Positions 13,633 through 22,700 of a DNA stretch of 43,045 nucleotides are shown piece by piece. Every line of letters starts with the position of its first letter. Position 1 is the stretch's first letter. The DNA is taken from assembly GCF_042427575.1 (NCBI RefSeq), contig NZ_JBHMFD010000020.1:1-43045 (forward strand). The letters run 5' to 3'. The notes beneath the pieces were generated by a model that saw nothing but the letters and a program-made list of their open reading frames with translations, searched no databases and was not told the origin of the DNA. Source of the DNA: Bergeyella porcorum. Lineage in GTDB: Bacteria; Bacteroidota; Bacteroidia; Flavobacteriales; Weeksellaceae. The position numbers were made by a program, and so were the translations under genes.

Positions 13633-14740
13633 TGATTTTGAATTTAATTAATACAATTTTACCATTTTCCATTTTAGTATCAATCACTTGTAGATTTTCC
13701 AAAGAGGTGGTTGGGGTAGTTACAAGATTGATATACCTTTGTTTATCAAGGGTTTCTACGCCATATTGGTCGTTATCATAGATTTGATAAATCAAGGCAT
13801 TATCGCTGATGAGGTAGCCTAAGCTCTCGCGTTTTTTCTTCAAATCTTGGATAGAGTTGGAGTAGTAGTAGAGCATAATGGCATAATCATCAGGTATCAG
13901 TTCAATATTCTCACTGGTAGGGGCATTTTCCAGATTTCGTCTTATCGTATCGGTTTTATAATACGGTGAGGAAACCACCATCGTAAGGGAATTAGATTTG
14001 GTAGTATAGACAAACGAAGTATTAGGCTTTACCCTAAATAGGATAGGAGATTCATTGTTTTTTAAAATCTGAATAGACAACTCGTCATTGATTTTGGAAT
14101 TTCTATCGGCATCAATGAAGGTATAAGTAAACTGTTTGCTAAACAAATTGTCTTTAAATATCAATACTCCCACAAATATCAGTAATACTGCGGAAACAAT
14201 AGCCCATATAGAGTTTTTAATGATTTTATTAGGTTTTTTTTCAGACTTTGCTATTGAAATTAGTTTATCATATTGATTATCAGTATTGCTTATTTGTAAA
14301 TCTGCTTTTTTATCAGAGGTGTTTTCTTCGTTTTTAGGTGTTAAAATTTCATTTTCTACCACTTCGGTAGAGGTATTTTCCAAGTCCTCTTGTAATCTTT
14401 CTTCGCTTTCTTCATCCAAATCTTCATCAGTAAGGATTTCATTGGTGAAGAGATGCTGCTTTTTAAAATCGTACCAAGAGGCATAACCTGCGTAGGCAGA
14501 TAGTAAGTTGAGAATATCAATACGAGGCAATTTGGTAGCTGGAGTGGTTTTAAAATAGGTGTAAAACGACTTTTCGCTGATGTTGCCTTTGGCAAATTTT
14601 CGTAGATCTTCTTGGAAATAGACAATATCAATCCCTTTCCACTTAGATATTTCATCGTGGGAAGGGGTGTGAGACTCCAAATATTTGGACTGAATCTCGG
14701 TTTTTAGCTGCTCAAAGTGTAAAAGGTCTAAATCGGTCAA
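13607..14740 (-). CDS. Hypothetical single-pass membrane protein, 377 aa
   Basis: The N-terminal ~100 residues look like a helical cytoplasmic domain (KWKGIDIVYFQEDLRKFAKG; FYTYFKTTPATKLPRIDILN). Next comes an acidic linker, one membrane segment at about residues 180-196 (NSIWAIVSAVLLIFVGVLIF), and a C-terminal extracytoplasmic region. The layout (cytoplasmic sensor-like domain, membrane span, outer domain) is common among flavobacterial envelope proteins, but no family is recognised. It overlaps the downstream lipoprotein gene, so the pair may act together in the envelope. The promoter is at 14801-14832. Confidence 0.75.
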   Translation of the reverse strand: MTDLDLLHFEQLKTEIQSKYLESHTPSHDEISKWKGIDIVYFQEDLRKFAKGNISEKSFYTYFKTTPATKLPRIDILNLLSAYAGYASWYDFKKQHLFTNEILTDEDLDEESEERLQEDLENTSTEVVENEILTPKNEENTSDKKADLQISNTDNQYDKLISIAKSEKKPNKIIKNSIWAIVSAVLLIFVGVLIFKDNLFSKQFTYTFIDADRNSKINDELSIQILKNNESPILFRVKPNTSFVYTTKSNSLTMVVSSPYYKTDTIRRNLENAPTSENIELIPDDYAIMLYYYSNSIQDLKKKRESLGYLISDNALIYQIYDNDQYGVETLDKQRYINLVTTPTTSLENLQVIDTKMENGKIVLIKFKINEDDEQHP

Positions 14741-14800
14741 AATATTTTGTTGTACTTAAAATGTTGATTTTCAGATATTGATTTTTGTAAAATCATTTTA

Positions 14801-14832
14801 CAAAGATATTACAATTATTTTTCTACTGCAAA
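14801..14832 (-). promoter_or_regulatory. Promoter of the 377-aa membrane protein operon
   Basis: Minus-strand TTTG (14829-14832), 20-bp spacer, TATCTTTG (14801-14808). It diverges from the plus-strand promoter at 14847. Confidence 0.65.
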
Positions 14833-14846
14833 TTTATTTGCTACCA

Positions 14847-14854
14847 TACCTTTG
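14847..14854 (+). promoter_or_regulatory. -7 promoter box of the Ala-rich lipoprotein gene
   Basis: TACCTTTG, 62 bp before the ATG. The long leader is AT-rich. Confidence 0.55.
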
Positions 14855-14916
14855 TCCCGTTCAAATGAGTGAACAAAGAGAATTTTAGAAAACAAATTTA
14901 AACATTTTTAACTATT

Positions 14917-15210
14917 ATGAAAAAGTCATTATTCGTAGCAGCTGTTGCTGCTTTAGCTCTTGTAGCTTGTAAAAAAACTGAAACTGTTGAAGCTGCTAAC
15001 GCTGTTGATTCTGCTGCTGTAGCTGCTGTTGATTCTGCTGCTGTTGTTGCTGATTCTGCTGCTGCTGTTGTTGATTCTGCTGCTACTGTAGCTGCTGATG
15101 CTGCTGGTGCTGTAGCTACTGAAGCTGCTGACGCTGCTGCTGGTGCTGCTGATGCTGCTGCTGGTGCTGCTGACGCTGCTAAAGATGCTGTAAAAGAAGC
15201 TACTAAGTAA
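14917..15210 (+). CDS. Small alanine-rich lipoprotein, 97 aa
   Basis: MKKSLFVAAVAALALVACKK is a classic lipoprotein signal, with Cys at residue 18. The mature part is almost entirely Ala, Val, Asp and Ser in imperfect VDSAA(A/V)V repeats that shift to AAGAADA repeats near the end. It should form a long amphipathic helix or rod, resembling Lpp-like or LEA-like small lipoproteins. The DNA is a string of GCTGCTG-type repeats, so copy number may vary by slippage. It has its own promoter and a strong terminator, consistent with an abundant transcript. Function unknown; an envelope spacer or stress role is inference. Confidence 0.88.
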   Translation: MKKSLFVAAVAALALVACKKTETVEAANAVDSAAVAAVDSAAVVADSAAAVVDSAATVAADAAGAVATEAADAAAGAADAAAGAADAAKDAVKEATK

Positions 15211-15234
15211 TTAGTATTTTAACAGACAAAAATT

Positions 15235-15261
15235 AACCGACTCCCAGAGTCGGTTTTTTTT
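15235..15261 (+). terminator. Terminator of the Ala-rich lipoprotein gene
   Basis: Perfect 9-bp stem AACCGACTC / GAGTCGGTT, CCA loop, long T run. Confidence 0.9.
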
Positions 15262-15273
15262 GTAGATTACTTT

Positions 15274-15966
15274 TTATAAATATTGCTTTATTTCGGATAG
15301 GTGGCGAATGGTTTTTGCATTTTCGGCTTGATATTGGTCATTAAACACATCAAAGAATATCGCAGGTATCCCGAAAGACAAAGCGCCTTCTACATCCGCT
15401 ATCCAATCGTCCCCTATCATTATCGAATGTTCTTTACCTGCGTCTGCCTTTGCTAAAGCATAGGTGTAAATCTCTGGATGAGGCTTTCGGATGTTGATTT
15501 CATCGGCACTGGTAATGGTTTTAAAATAACGCTTAATACCAGATAATTCACATTTCCTATCTGTAACTTCCTTAAAACCATTGGAAAGAATATGAAGATG
15601 GTAAGATTTAGAAGAGAGGTAATCTAATAAGTCTTCCGCTCCTTCCACCAGCTCGTTAAAGTGGAGAATCTCATCCAAAAAATTATTTTCAAACCGCTGT
15701 GCGAGTTCAAAGTCATCTATCCCAAAGAAAAGGAAAGAATCATAAAAACGATGTTTCCTAAGATAATCTTTATCTATTTTTCCATCCCGAATCTGAGCCC
15801 AAAGGTTTTCATTAATGGTAAAATACTCTGCGTGAAACTCCTCAAAACCGAGATGGTATTTTTTTTGAATCTCTTCTCTTTCAAAAAGCTGTTGAAGTGT
15901 TAACTCTGCGTTTCTCCTGTGATCCCAAAGGGTGTTGTCTAAATCAAAAAAAATGTGCTGTATCAT
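15274..15966 (-). CDS. YjjG-family HAD pyrimidine nucleotidase
   Basis: 230 residues from MIQHIFFDLDNTLWDHRRNA. HAD motif I is DLDNT with the Asp nucleophile, motif II is HILSNGF, motif III is the lysine in NIRKPHPEIY, and motif IV is MIGDDWIADVEGA. The large helical cap and the DNTLWDHRRNAE start fit the YjjG/TIGR02254 subgroup, which dephosphorylates (non-canonical) pyrimidine nucleoside monophosphates. The open frame begins three codons earlier at 15975 (MCC). The ATG at 15966 gives the canonical start. It is convergent with the lipoprotein gene. Confidence 0.88.
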   Translation of the reverse strand: MIQHIFFDLDNTLWDHRRNAELTLQQLFEREEIQKKYHLGFEEFHAEYFTINENLWAQIRDGKIDKDYLRKHRFYDSFLFFGIDDFELAQRFENNFLDEILHFNELVEGAEDLLDYLSSKSYHLHILSNGFKEVTDRKCELSGIKRYFKTITSADEINIRKPHPEIYTYALAKADAGKEHSIMIGDDWIADVEGALSFGIPAIFFDVFNDQYQAENAKTIRHLSEIKQYL

Positions 15967-15994
15967 ACAGCACAAATTTAATCAATTAATCGGT

Positions 15995-16132
15995 TTAGTT
16001 TTTCATAATGACGAAACTTTTGTTCGTGGCATTACTCAGTACTTTAATGCTTTTAGAATAATTGAGCAGAAAATCAATGGTTTGCTTCTTAGGTTTAAGA
16101 AGTTTTAGTTTTAAAAGGTTATTATTTTTCAT
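15995..16132 (-). CDS. Small hypothetical protein, 45 aa, companion of the sigma factor
   Basis: Reads MKNNNLLKLKLLKPKKQTID... and ends SFVIMKN. It is basic, with a central helix (TIDFLLNYSKSIKVL). It starts 55 bp after the stop of the ECF sigma gene on the same strand and is probably cotranscribed. The protein-like composition and placement support a real gene. I recall similar short proteins in relatives but cannot verify this. Its function is unknown. It is too small for a standard anti-sigma domain and has no membrane segment. Confidence 0.6.
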   Translation of the reverse strand: MKNNNLLKLKLLKPKKQTIDFLLNYSKSIKVLSNATNKSFVIMKN

Positions 16133-16187
16133 AGGCGATATAAATAACGAGTTACTATATCCCTAAAACGAAAGAATATCCAAAATA

Positions 16188-16781
16188 TTATTTGGTAAGT
16201 ACAATTTGATGCTCTTCCATTATTTTTCTCAAATTAATCAGTGCATAGCGAACCCTTCCCAGCGTAGTATTAATACTGGTATTGGTGTGCTCTGCAATTT
16301 CTTTGAAACTCAGTCCATCAAAAAATCTCAATTTGACAACTTCCTGCTGATTTTCAGGAAGGCAAAGCAACATCTTATGCAAATCTTCATTAATTTGCAA
16401 GCCTATCAATTGTTCCTCTATATTGTCTTCCTTATCCTGAAGCACATCAAAAATAGAAAACTCATCATTATCATAGGTGGTTTCTGATACTTTCTGCACT
16501 TTAGATTTTAGACGAAAATGGTCAATAATCAGATTGTGAGCAATGCGTTTTGCCCATAGGATAAATTTTCCCTCTTCGTTATAACGCTTTTGTTTCAGCG
16601 TTATAATGATTTTCATAAAGGTATCCTGAAAGATATCGTTGGATAAATCGTCATCCATCAATTTGTAGTAGATATAGGAAAATAATTCCTTCTGATGTCT
16701 TTCTATAAGAACTGCCAATGCTGCCTCGTTTCCCTTTTGGAACATTGATATCAGCACGCTATCAGATTTTGTTTTCATCAT
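16188..16781 (-). CDS. ECF-type RNA polymerase sigma factor
   Basis: 197 residues. Sigma region 2 spans about residues 25-95 (SNDIFQDTFMKIIITLKQ, then FILWAKRIAHNLIIDHFR). Region 4 spans about 130-190 (LPENQQEVVKLRFFDGLSFK, EIAEHTNTSINTTLGRVRYA). Family role: directing RNA polymerase to a stress or envelope regulon. No anti-sigma gene is adjacent, which is common in Bacteroidota. The 45-aa ORF follows. Two in-frame Met codons open the gene (MMKTK). Confidence 0.93.
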   Translation of the reverse strand: MMKTKSDSVLISMFQKGNEAALAVLIERHQKELFSYIYYKLMDDDLSNDIFQDTFMKIIITLKQKRYNEEGKFILWAKRIAHNLIIDHFRLKSKVQKVSETTYDNDEFSIFDVLQDKEDNIEEQLIGLQINEDLHKMLLCLPENQQEVVKLRFFDGLSFKEIAEHTNTSINTTLGRVRYALINLRKIMEEHQIVLTK

Positions 16782-16949
16782 TTCACTCTTTTTTTGAGCA
16801 ACCCAAAAACACGCAACATAATTTGCGATGATTAGGATTACGGTATTAAATAGAGTAAAAGTTTGTTCTTATAGCAATGATTTTAGGGGACAAATTTAGT
16901 GTTTTTTATTAAAGTATTAAGAAATTTTAACGAATAACGCCAAAAAAAA

Positions 16950-17447
16950 TTACTTCCCTTTCCTTGTAAGGTCTTGAATGACCACCAAAGGGATATTGAG
17001 GGTGAAATTAAAGTTGATACCTTTTAGTTGCTTCCCATTGATTCTGTTATCGTTGAAAGGAAAAGCATAGCCCGCAGCAAGGTCTATGATGCCAAATAAG
17101 GAAAGTCCCGCCTTGGGAGCGATATAAAGCGTGGTAGCCTCGGCACCCGCTAGGAAATAATAGGAATGATAGACATCTGCCCCTTTCCTGAAATTGAAAA
17201 GAACATCACCTTGAGCCTTTGGTATTATTGCAAATTTCTGATTAGCAGTCCCCATAAGAGCCGATGCACCAATACGGTATGCCACATCATCGTGTTTTAA
17301 GAACAGAAGTCTTCCGCCCACTTCACCAAAACTTTGGTTCTGATAGACATAGCCTGCGTGTATCATATTATGCATCGTAAGCTGAGCCTGAAAGAGGTTT
17401 AATCCTAAAAAAACAATTGCCAAAAAGGCAGTAATTTTCCTTATCAT
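16950..17447 (-). CDS. Hypothetical secreted, probable outer-membrane beta-barrel protein
   Basis: 165 residues from MIRKITAFLAIVFLGLNLFQ, a clear signal peptide cleaved near QAQ. The mature part alternates hydrophobic and polar residues with Gly/aromatic turns (HAGYVYQNQSFGEVGGRLLF; GIIDLAAGYAFPF) and ends LVVIQDLTRKGK, as in small outer-membrane barrels. The open frame continues upstream to 17561 within lspA, but the signal peptide fixes the start at 17447. It lies 29 bp beyond the lspA stop on the same strand and is probably cotranscribed. No family recognised. Confidence 0.75.
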   Translation of the reverse strand: MIRKITAFLAIVFLGLNLFQAQLTMHNMIHAGYVYQNQSFGEVGGRLLFLKHDDVAYRIGASALMGTANQKFAIIPKAQGDVLFNFRKGADVYHSYYFLAGAEATTLYIAPKAGLSLFGIIDLAAGYAFPFNDNRINGKQLKGINFNFTLNIPLVVIQDLTRKGK

Positions 17448-17475
17448 TGTAAAATATTGAAAGTAATATTGTGGT

Positions 17476-18123
17476 TTATAAATCAAAACCATTAGGAAAG
17501 GCTTTTTTTCTGAAGATGAAAAGCAACGACGCACCGACAGTAATGGCAGAGTCTGCGACATTGAAAATGTACTTAAAGAAACTGATTTCCTTTCCTCCCA
17601 TAATTGGAAAACTCTCTGGAACTCGCCAATCTACCAATGGAAAATGAAGCATATCTACCACACAACCTTTCATAAAGTGAGAATAACCTTCACCGAAAGG
17701 AACTATCTTTGATACGCCACCGTACTCCATCCATCTGCCGATGCTCTCATCATATACGGTGCCACTGTCAAATATCATTCCGTAGAACATTCCATCTATC
17801 AAATTGCCAATAGCTCCTGCAAAAATCATTGCCATTGGAAGCAAAAGGTAATTGGAGGTTCGCCCTTCTTTAATCCATTTGTTAAAAGTATAAAGCATCG
17901 CCCCGATGAGGATGATTCTCAAAATCACCAAAGCATATTTACCTAATAAACCACCAAACTGTAGCCCATACGCCATACCTGGATTTTCTACAAAGGTAAG
18001 CCGAAACCAATCCAAACCTAAAACGGGAATGCTTTCCCCCAGCTGAAAATGTGTTTTGATATAAAATTTAGATACTTGATCTATCAATAAGATAATGATA
18101 GTGACAATCGCTATTTTTTTCAT
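17476..18123 (-). CDS. lspA: Lipoprotein signal peptidase (signal peptidase II)
   Basis: 215 residues with four membrane segments. Cleaves the signal peptide of prolipoproteins at the inner membrane. The catalytic aspartates lie in GAIGNLIDGMFYG and FNVADSAITVG, and VENPGMAYG is the conserved first-loop motif. It is longer than the E. coli enzyme (~165 residues) because of the periplasmic loop around IGRWMEYGGVSKIVPFGEG, typical of Bacteroidota. It lies downstream of the DksA/TraR-like gene, across a repeat-filled spacer. Confidence 0.96.
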   Translation of the reverse strand: MKKIAIVTIIILLIDQVSKFYIKTHFQLGESIPVLGLDWFRLTFVENPGMAYGLQFGGLLGKYALVILRIILIGAMLYTFNKWIKEGRTSNYLLLPMAMIFAGAIGNLIDGMFYGMIFDSGTVYDESIGRWMEYGGVSKIVPFGEGYSHFMKGCVVDMLHFPLVDWRVPESFPIMGGKEISFFKYIFNVADSAITVGASLLFIFRKKAFPNGFDL

Positions 18124-18150
18124 TTATGAATCACTGTTTTATTGTAGAAG

Positions 18151-18235
18151 TGTACGATGTACAAAGTATAAAGTACAAAGTATAAAGAATCATCGTACAT
18201 TTTACATTGTACAAAGTATAAAGTACAAAGTACAG
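18151..18235. repeat. GTACAAAGTATAAA repeat cluster
   Basis: Two long copies of GTACAAAGTATAAAGTACAA, one preceded by GTACGAT and one by a CATCGTAC inverted segment, fill the dksA-like/lspA spacer. The reverse-oriented family member TTGTACTTTGTACATCGTAC is at 42974-42993. Confidence 0.85.
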
Positions 18236-18240
18236 AAAAA

Positions 18241-18624
18241 TTACCTCTGCTTATTCTTTGCTTCGATGCTTAGTGTGGCGTGTGGCACGGCACGGAGTCT
18301 TTCTTTGGGAATGAGTTTCCCCGTTACGCGACATATACCATAAGTTTTATTTTCTATACGAATCAATGCGTGTTTCAGGTCTCGGATGAACTTCTCCTGT
18401 CTCCCTGCTAAGATGGAGTTTTGCTCTTTGCTCAGAGTTTCAGCACCTTCTTCAAACGCTTTGAAGGTAGGCGAAGTATCATCGGTACCATTATTTTGGT
18501 CGTTTACAAAATTCTGATTGAGAAGAGCCAAATCTGCCTCGGCTTTTTCTATTTTTTGAAGGATTAGCTCCTTAAATTCTTGTAAATCAGCATCGCTGTA
18601 TCGCTGTCTTTCTACTGTTGACAT
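18241..18624 (-). CDS. DksA/TraR-family protein without a complete zinc finger
   Basis: 127 residues. The N-terminal two-thirds is a coiled coil (LQEFKELILQKIEKAEADLA... RDLKHALIRIENK), the C-terminal third the DksA/TraR globular part (TYGICRVTGKLIPKERL). Only one of the four zinc-ligand cysteines remains (GIC-RVTG), and the second CxxC site reads AVPHATL. Zinc-less DksA homologues occur in Bacteroidota and may still bind the polymerase secondary channel. It precedes lspA on the same strand. It could affect stringent-type regulation; direct evidence is lacking. Confidence 0.9.
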   Translation of the reverse strand: MSTVERQRYSDADLQEFKELILQKIEKAEADLALLNQNFVNDQNNGTDDTSPTFKAFEEGAETLSKEQNSILAGRQEKFIRDLKHALIRIENKTYGICRVTGKLIPKERLRAVPHATLSIEAKNKQR

Positions 18625-18734
18625 ATTTTAAAATCTAAAAAGGTTTACGACAAAAATACACAAATTTTAGTTAGGCTTATTTTGTTTTAAGGTATTAATG
18701 TCTTTAAATTGTGAGTTAATGTTTTGTATTGATG

Positions 18735-19403
18735 TTACTTATCTTCTTTCTTTGCAGAGAAGGCTTCCATTCTCTGCAATACTTTGCTTATCGTATAGTC
18801 ATCTTTTTTTGGTGAGCCTTTAAAGATGATTTTTCCTGCGTCTGCCACTTCTTTTATATAATTGTAGAGTGTTTCATATAGAATCTTCACCTCTGCTGTG
18901 GCTTGTTTACTTTGGCTCATTAGGATATTTTGTATTGTAGATTTTTCCTCAAAATAAGTGATGGTATCTGGTATTTCTTCTAGGAAATTATCTGGCATAT
19001 CCTTTATTTTCTCTATATTCTGAGTGAGAAATGGTAGTAGTTCTCTGGTGTTTTTTACTACTTTTTCTATATTTCTACTCTTTAGGGCTGTAATGGTATC
19101 TTGCAATAGTGGAGCATCTATTTTAGCTCTTTTGGCATAGGCTTTTAGCAGTGTTAGTTTTTCCTTAAATTCATCCGCCTTTATGTATAAAGCCTGGGTG
19201 GTTTCTTTTTGTTGTTGCTTAGTGATGAGTGGAGAGTTGATACCTTTTAGTTGGTCATTTGCTTTTTTAAACTTTTCTAGAAAGGTACTATCTATAGTTT
19301 TAAATACCTTTGTGAAATCTGCTAAATCTCTTTCTAAACTCGCAATCATAAAATCTGCTGTTGCGGTGTAGTTTTCTTGTTTCAATTTTTTTCCTCTTGT
19401 CAT
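18735..19403 (-). CDS. Hypothetical helical protein, 222 aa
   Basis: Almost entirely helical and charged, with no signal peptide, membrane segment or catalytic motif. Long heptad-like stretches (SLERDLADFTKVFKTIDSTF; YIKADEFKEKLTLLKAYAKR) suggest a helical bundle. It resembles flavobacterial proteins of unknown function that I cannot place in a named family. Its upstream region (19441-19620) is a nine-copy array of a short motif at 21-bp spacing, so its expression may be regulated by or affected by that array. It is flanked by repeats and lies between the DksA-like gene and ileS. Confidence 0.75.
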   Translation of the reverse strand: MTRGKKLKQENYTATADFMIASLERDLADFTKVFKTIDSTFLEKFKKANDQLKGINSPLITKQQQKETTQALYIKADEFKEKLTLLKAYAKRAKIDAPLLQDTITALKSRNIEKVVKNTRELLPFLTQNIEKIKDMPDNFLEEIPDTITYFEEKSTIQNILMSQSKQATAEVKILYETLYNYIKEVADAGKIIFKGSPKKDDYTISKVLQRMEAFSAKKEDK

Positions 19404-19440
19404 ATCGTTATTATTTTTTTGTGGAAGGTAATTAGATTAT

Positions 19441-19620
19441 TTCTGTGTAAATATTAATTCTTGTTGTGTAATAATGATATTCTGTAGTGTGATTTTGTAT
19501 TTCTTTAGTGTTAAATTCTATTCTGGTGATGTAATATTTTATTTCTGTTGTGTAAAATTATTTTTCGCTGATGTGATTTATTGTTTCTGCTGTGTAATGC
19601 TTTATTTCTTTTGTGTAATA
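19441..19620. repeat. Nine-copy degenerate array, about 21-bp period
   Basis: Plus-strand copies of TTCTGnTGTGTAAT begin at 19441, 19458, 19480, 19501, 19521, 19543, 19564, 19585 and 19606. The spacings are 17, 22, 21, 20, 22, 21, 21 and 21. The motif is conserved (TTC...TGTGTAAT or TGATGTAAT) while the spacers drift. It lies directly upstream of the start of the 222-aa minus-strand gene. Confidence 0.85.
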
Positions 19621-19672
19621 TCGTGTTTTTATAGTCTGAGATATTATTTTGTTTCTTTTTAACTTTGATAAG

Positions 19673-19722
19673 CAAAAGACACAAGTTTTTTTATTTGTTA
19701 AATGAAATTCTTGTGTCTTTTG
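19673..19722 (-). terminator. Long hairpin after ileS
   Basis: Perfect 13-bp arms CAAAAGACACAAG / CTTGTGTCTTTTG around a 24-base AT-rich loop, starting five bases past the ileS stop. It is probably the ileS transcript end. The T run is modest. Confidence 0.65.
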
Positions 19723-19727
19723 TTTGT

Positions 19728-22700
19728 TTAAATTTTATCAATATTAATCTTAAATTTAACCTCATCTATTTCTACTTCATCAAAATTGCTCAATGCACCT
19801 ACAATTTCTATTCCATCTGATAACACTTCTGCGGAAATATAATCCTGATTGCTCAAAATGTCCTGCAAAAATGGCGAATCTTCTGTTAATTGAATATTAA
19901 TTTTATCCGTAAGTTCAAAGTCTTTTTCCTTTCTTAGGTTTTGAACTCTATTGATAAACTCCCTCGCCACACCTTCAGATTTCAGTTCCTCTGTGATGGT
20001 AAGGTCTAGTGCTACAGTTACTTTGCCTTCGCTAGCCACTGTCCACCCTGGGATATCTTTGGTAGAAATTTCCACATCGGTTAATGAGATTTCATAACCT
20101 GCCACTTCGGTTTTGCCTTCTTTCTCCAAAGTGCTAATCTGCTCATTGGTAAAGTTTTGAATCTCTCCTGCTACCATTTTCATATCCTTTCCTAATCTTG
20201 AACCTAATGCTTTGAAATTAGGCTTGATTTGTTTCACGATAAGACCTGCAGCCTCCTCAGCATTGATGAGATGAAGCTCCTTAACATTCACCTCTTGTTT
20301 GATGAGCTCTGAAACAGCTAAAATCTGCTCTTCCGTTTTCTTATCCAAAACAGGAATCATTACTTTTTGTAGTGGCTGACGCACCTTGATGTTTTCTTTC
20401 TTTCTCAATGAAAACACCATAGATGTGATGGTCTGTGCCAAGTGCGTTTTTTCTACCAAATCGGTATCTATTTGGCTTTCGTTGGCCACTGGGAAATTGG
20501 TAAGATGCACACTTTCTGCGGTGTCTTTTCCTGTTACAGCGTTCAAATCTTGGTATAATCTATCCATAAAGAACGGTGCGATAGGTGCCGAAATCTTCGC
20601 TACGGTTTCCAAGCAAGTGTAAAGCGTTTGGTAAGCAGAGATTTTATCTTCACTGTAATCTCCTTTCCAGAAACGACGACGACAAAGTCTTACATACCAG
20701 TTACTTAAATTATCATTCACGAAAGTATTGATGGCTCTCGCTACCTTAGTTGGTTCATAATCTTGGTAAAATTCTGTAACTTCTTTTACCAAAAGATTGA
20801 GTTCAGAAAGAATCCATCTATCAATTTCTGGGCGATTTTCTACTTCTTTTTCCTCGTATTTAAAGCCATCTACATTGGCATAAAGAGCAAAGAAAGAGTA
20901 AGTGTTGTAAAGTGTTCCGAAGAATTTTCTACGCACCTCATCTATTCCATCTACATCAAATTTTAGGTTCTCCCAAGGCATTGCATTAGAAATCATATAC
21001 CAACGGGTAGCATCGGCACCATATTTTGCCAAAGTCTCAAAAGGGTCTACGGCATTACCCAATCGCTTAGACATTTTTTGTCCGTTTTTATCCAACACCA
21101 ATCCGTTGGACATTACATTCTTATAAGCCACAGAATCAAAAACCGTAGTAGCGATGGCGTGTAGCGTATAGAACCAACCACGCGTTTGGTCAACGCCCTC
21201 TGCAATGAAATCCGCAGGGAAGGCTTTGTTTTGGTCGATGAGTTCTTTGTTTTCAAAAGGGTAATGAAGCTGTGCGTAAGGCATCGCCCCAGAGTCAAAC
21301 CAAACATCGATGAGGTCGCTTTCGCGTTTCATTGGTTTGCCACTTTCAGAAACTAAAACAATATCATCTACAATATTTTTATGCAAATCTATTTTAGCAT
21401 AATTTTCTTCGGACATATTACCAACTTCAAACCCTTCAAATGGATTTTGGCTCATCAATCCTGCTGCGATGGATTTTTCAATTTCGGAAATCAATTCCTC
21501 TACCGAACCGATGATTTTTTCTTCTTTTAAATCTTCGCTTCTCCAAATCGGCAACGGAATTCCCCAATATCTGGAACGAGATAAGTTCCAATCATTTACA
21601 TTTTCTAACCAATTGGCAAAACGCCCTTCTCCCGTAGCTTTTGGTTTCCAATTGATGGTTTTATTTAAATCAACCAATCGTTCTCTCACGCTGGTCATTT
21701 TCACAAACCAAGAATCCAATGGATAGTAGAGCACAGGCTTATCGGTTCTCCAACAATGTGGATAGGAGTGGATATATTTTTCTACTTTGAAGGCTTTATT
21801 TTCAGTCTTTAAGAGAATAGCTAATTCTACATCCCAAGATTTTTCAGGGGCATTGGCATCATAATATTCGTTTTTGATGTATTTTCCACTGAATAATTCT
21901 GGAACATTATCCCCTTTTACAAACTTTCCTTGCAAATCTACCAATGGCACAAGATTATCGTTTTCATCTTTGATGAGCATTGGTGGAATGCCGTTTTCTT
22001 TGGCAACGCGGGCGTCATCAGCACCGAAAGTAGGAGCGATATGCACAATACCCGTACCATCTTCTGTGGTTACAAAATCGCCAACGATTACTCGGAAAGC
22101 CTTCTCTGCATCTTCCGCAGGGCTGAACCAAGGAATGAGTTGTTCATAAGTAGTTCCTGCCAAATCAGAGCCTTTAAATTCGGCTAAAATAGTGTAGGGA
22201 AGCCCCCTCTCCCCCGAAGGGGGAACTGTATCAAATTCTTCTGCAGAAACTTCATAATATTTTTTACCGAAATTTTTCGTTAAAAGAACTTTCGCTAAGA
22301 TGATATTAATAGGCTCGTTTGTATATTGATTGAAAGTTTTTACTAGGACATACTCAATATCTTTACCAACAGCAAGTGCTGTGTTAGAAGGTAATGTCCA
22401 AGGGGTAGTAGTCCAAGCGAGAAAATATAACTCCTCTCCCCAACCCTCTCCGAAGGAAAGGGAGTTGATGACGCTCCAAAACTTTGTTTCATTTGTAGCG
22501 GCATCTCCCCTTTGGGGACGGGGGATTTTAAACTGTGCAACGATGGTAGTATCACTCACATCTCTGTAAGTTCCTGGTTGGTTGAGCTCGTGGGAAGAAA
22601 GCCCCGTACCTGCCTTTGGAGAATATGGCTGAATGGTGTAGCCTTTATAGAGCAAATCTTTGTTGTAAAGTTGTTTCAAAAGCCACCAAACGGTTTCCAT

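Noticed and set aside
19474..19662. 62-aa plus-strand ORF with heptad-like repeats
   Set aside because: Explained by the 21-bp DNA period; very Phe/Cys-rich and without a start signal.
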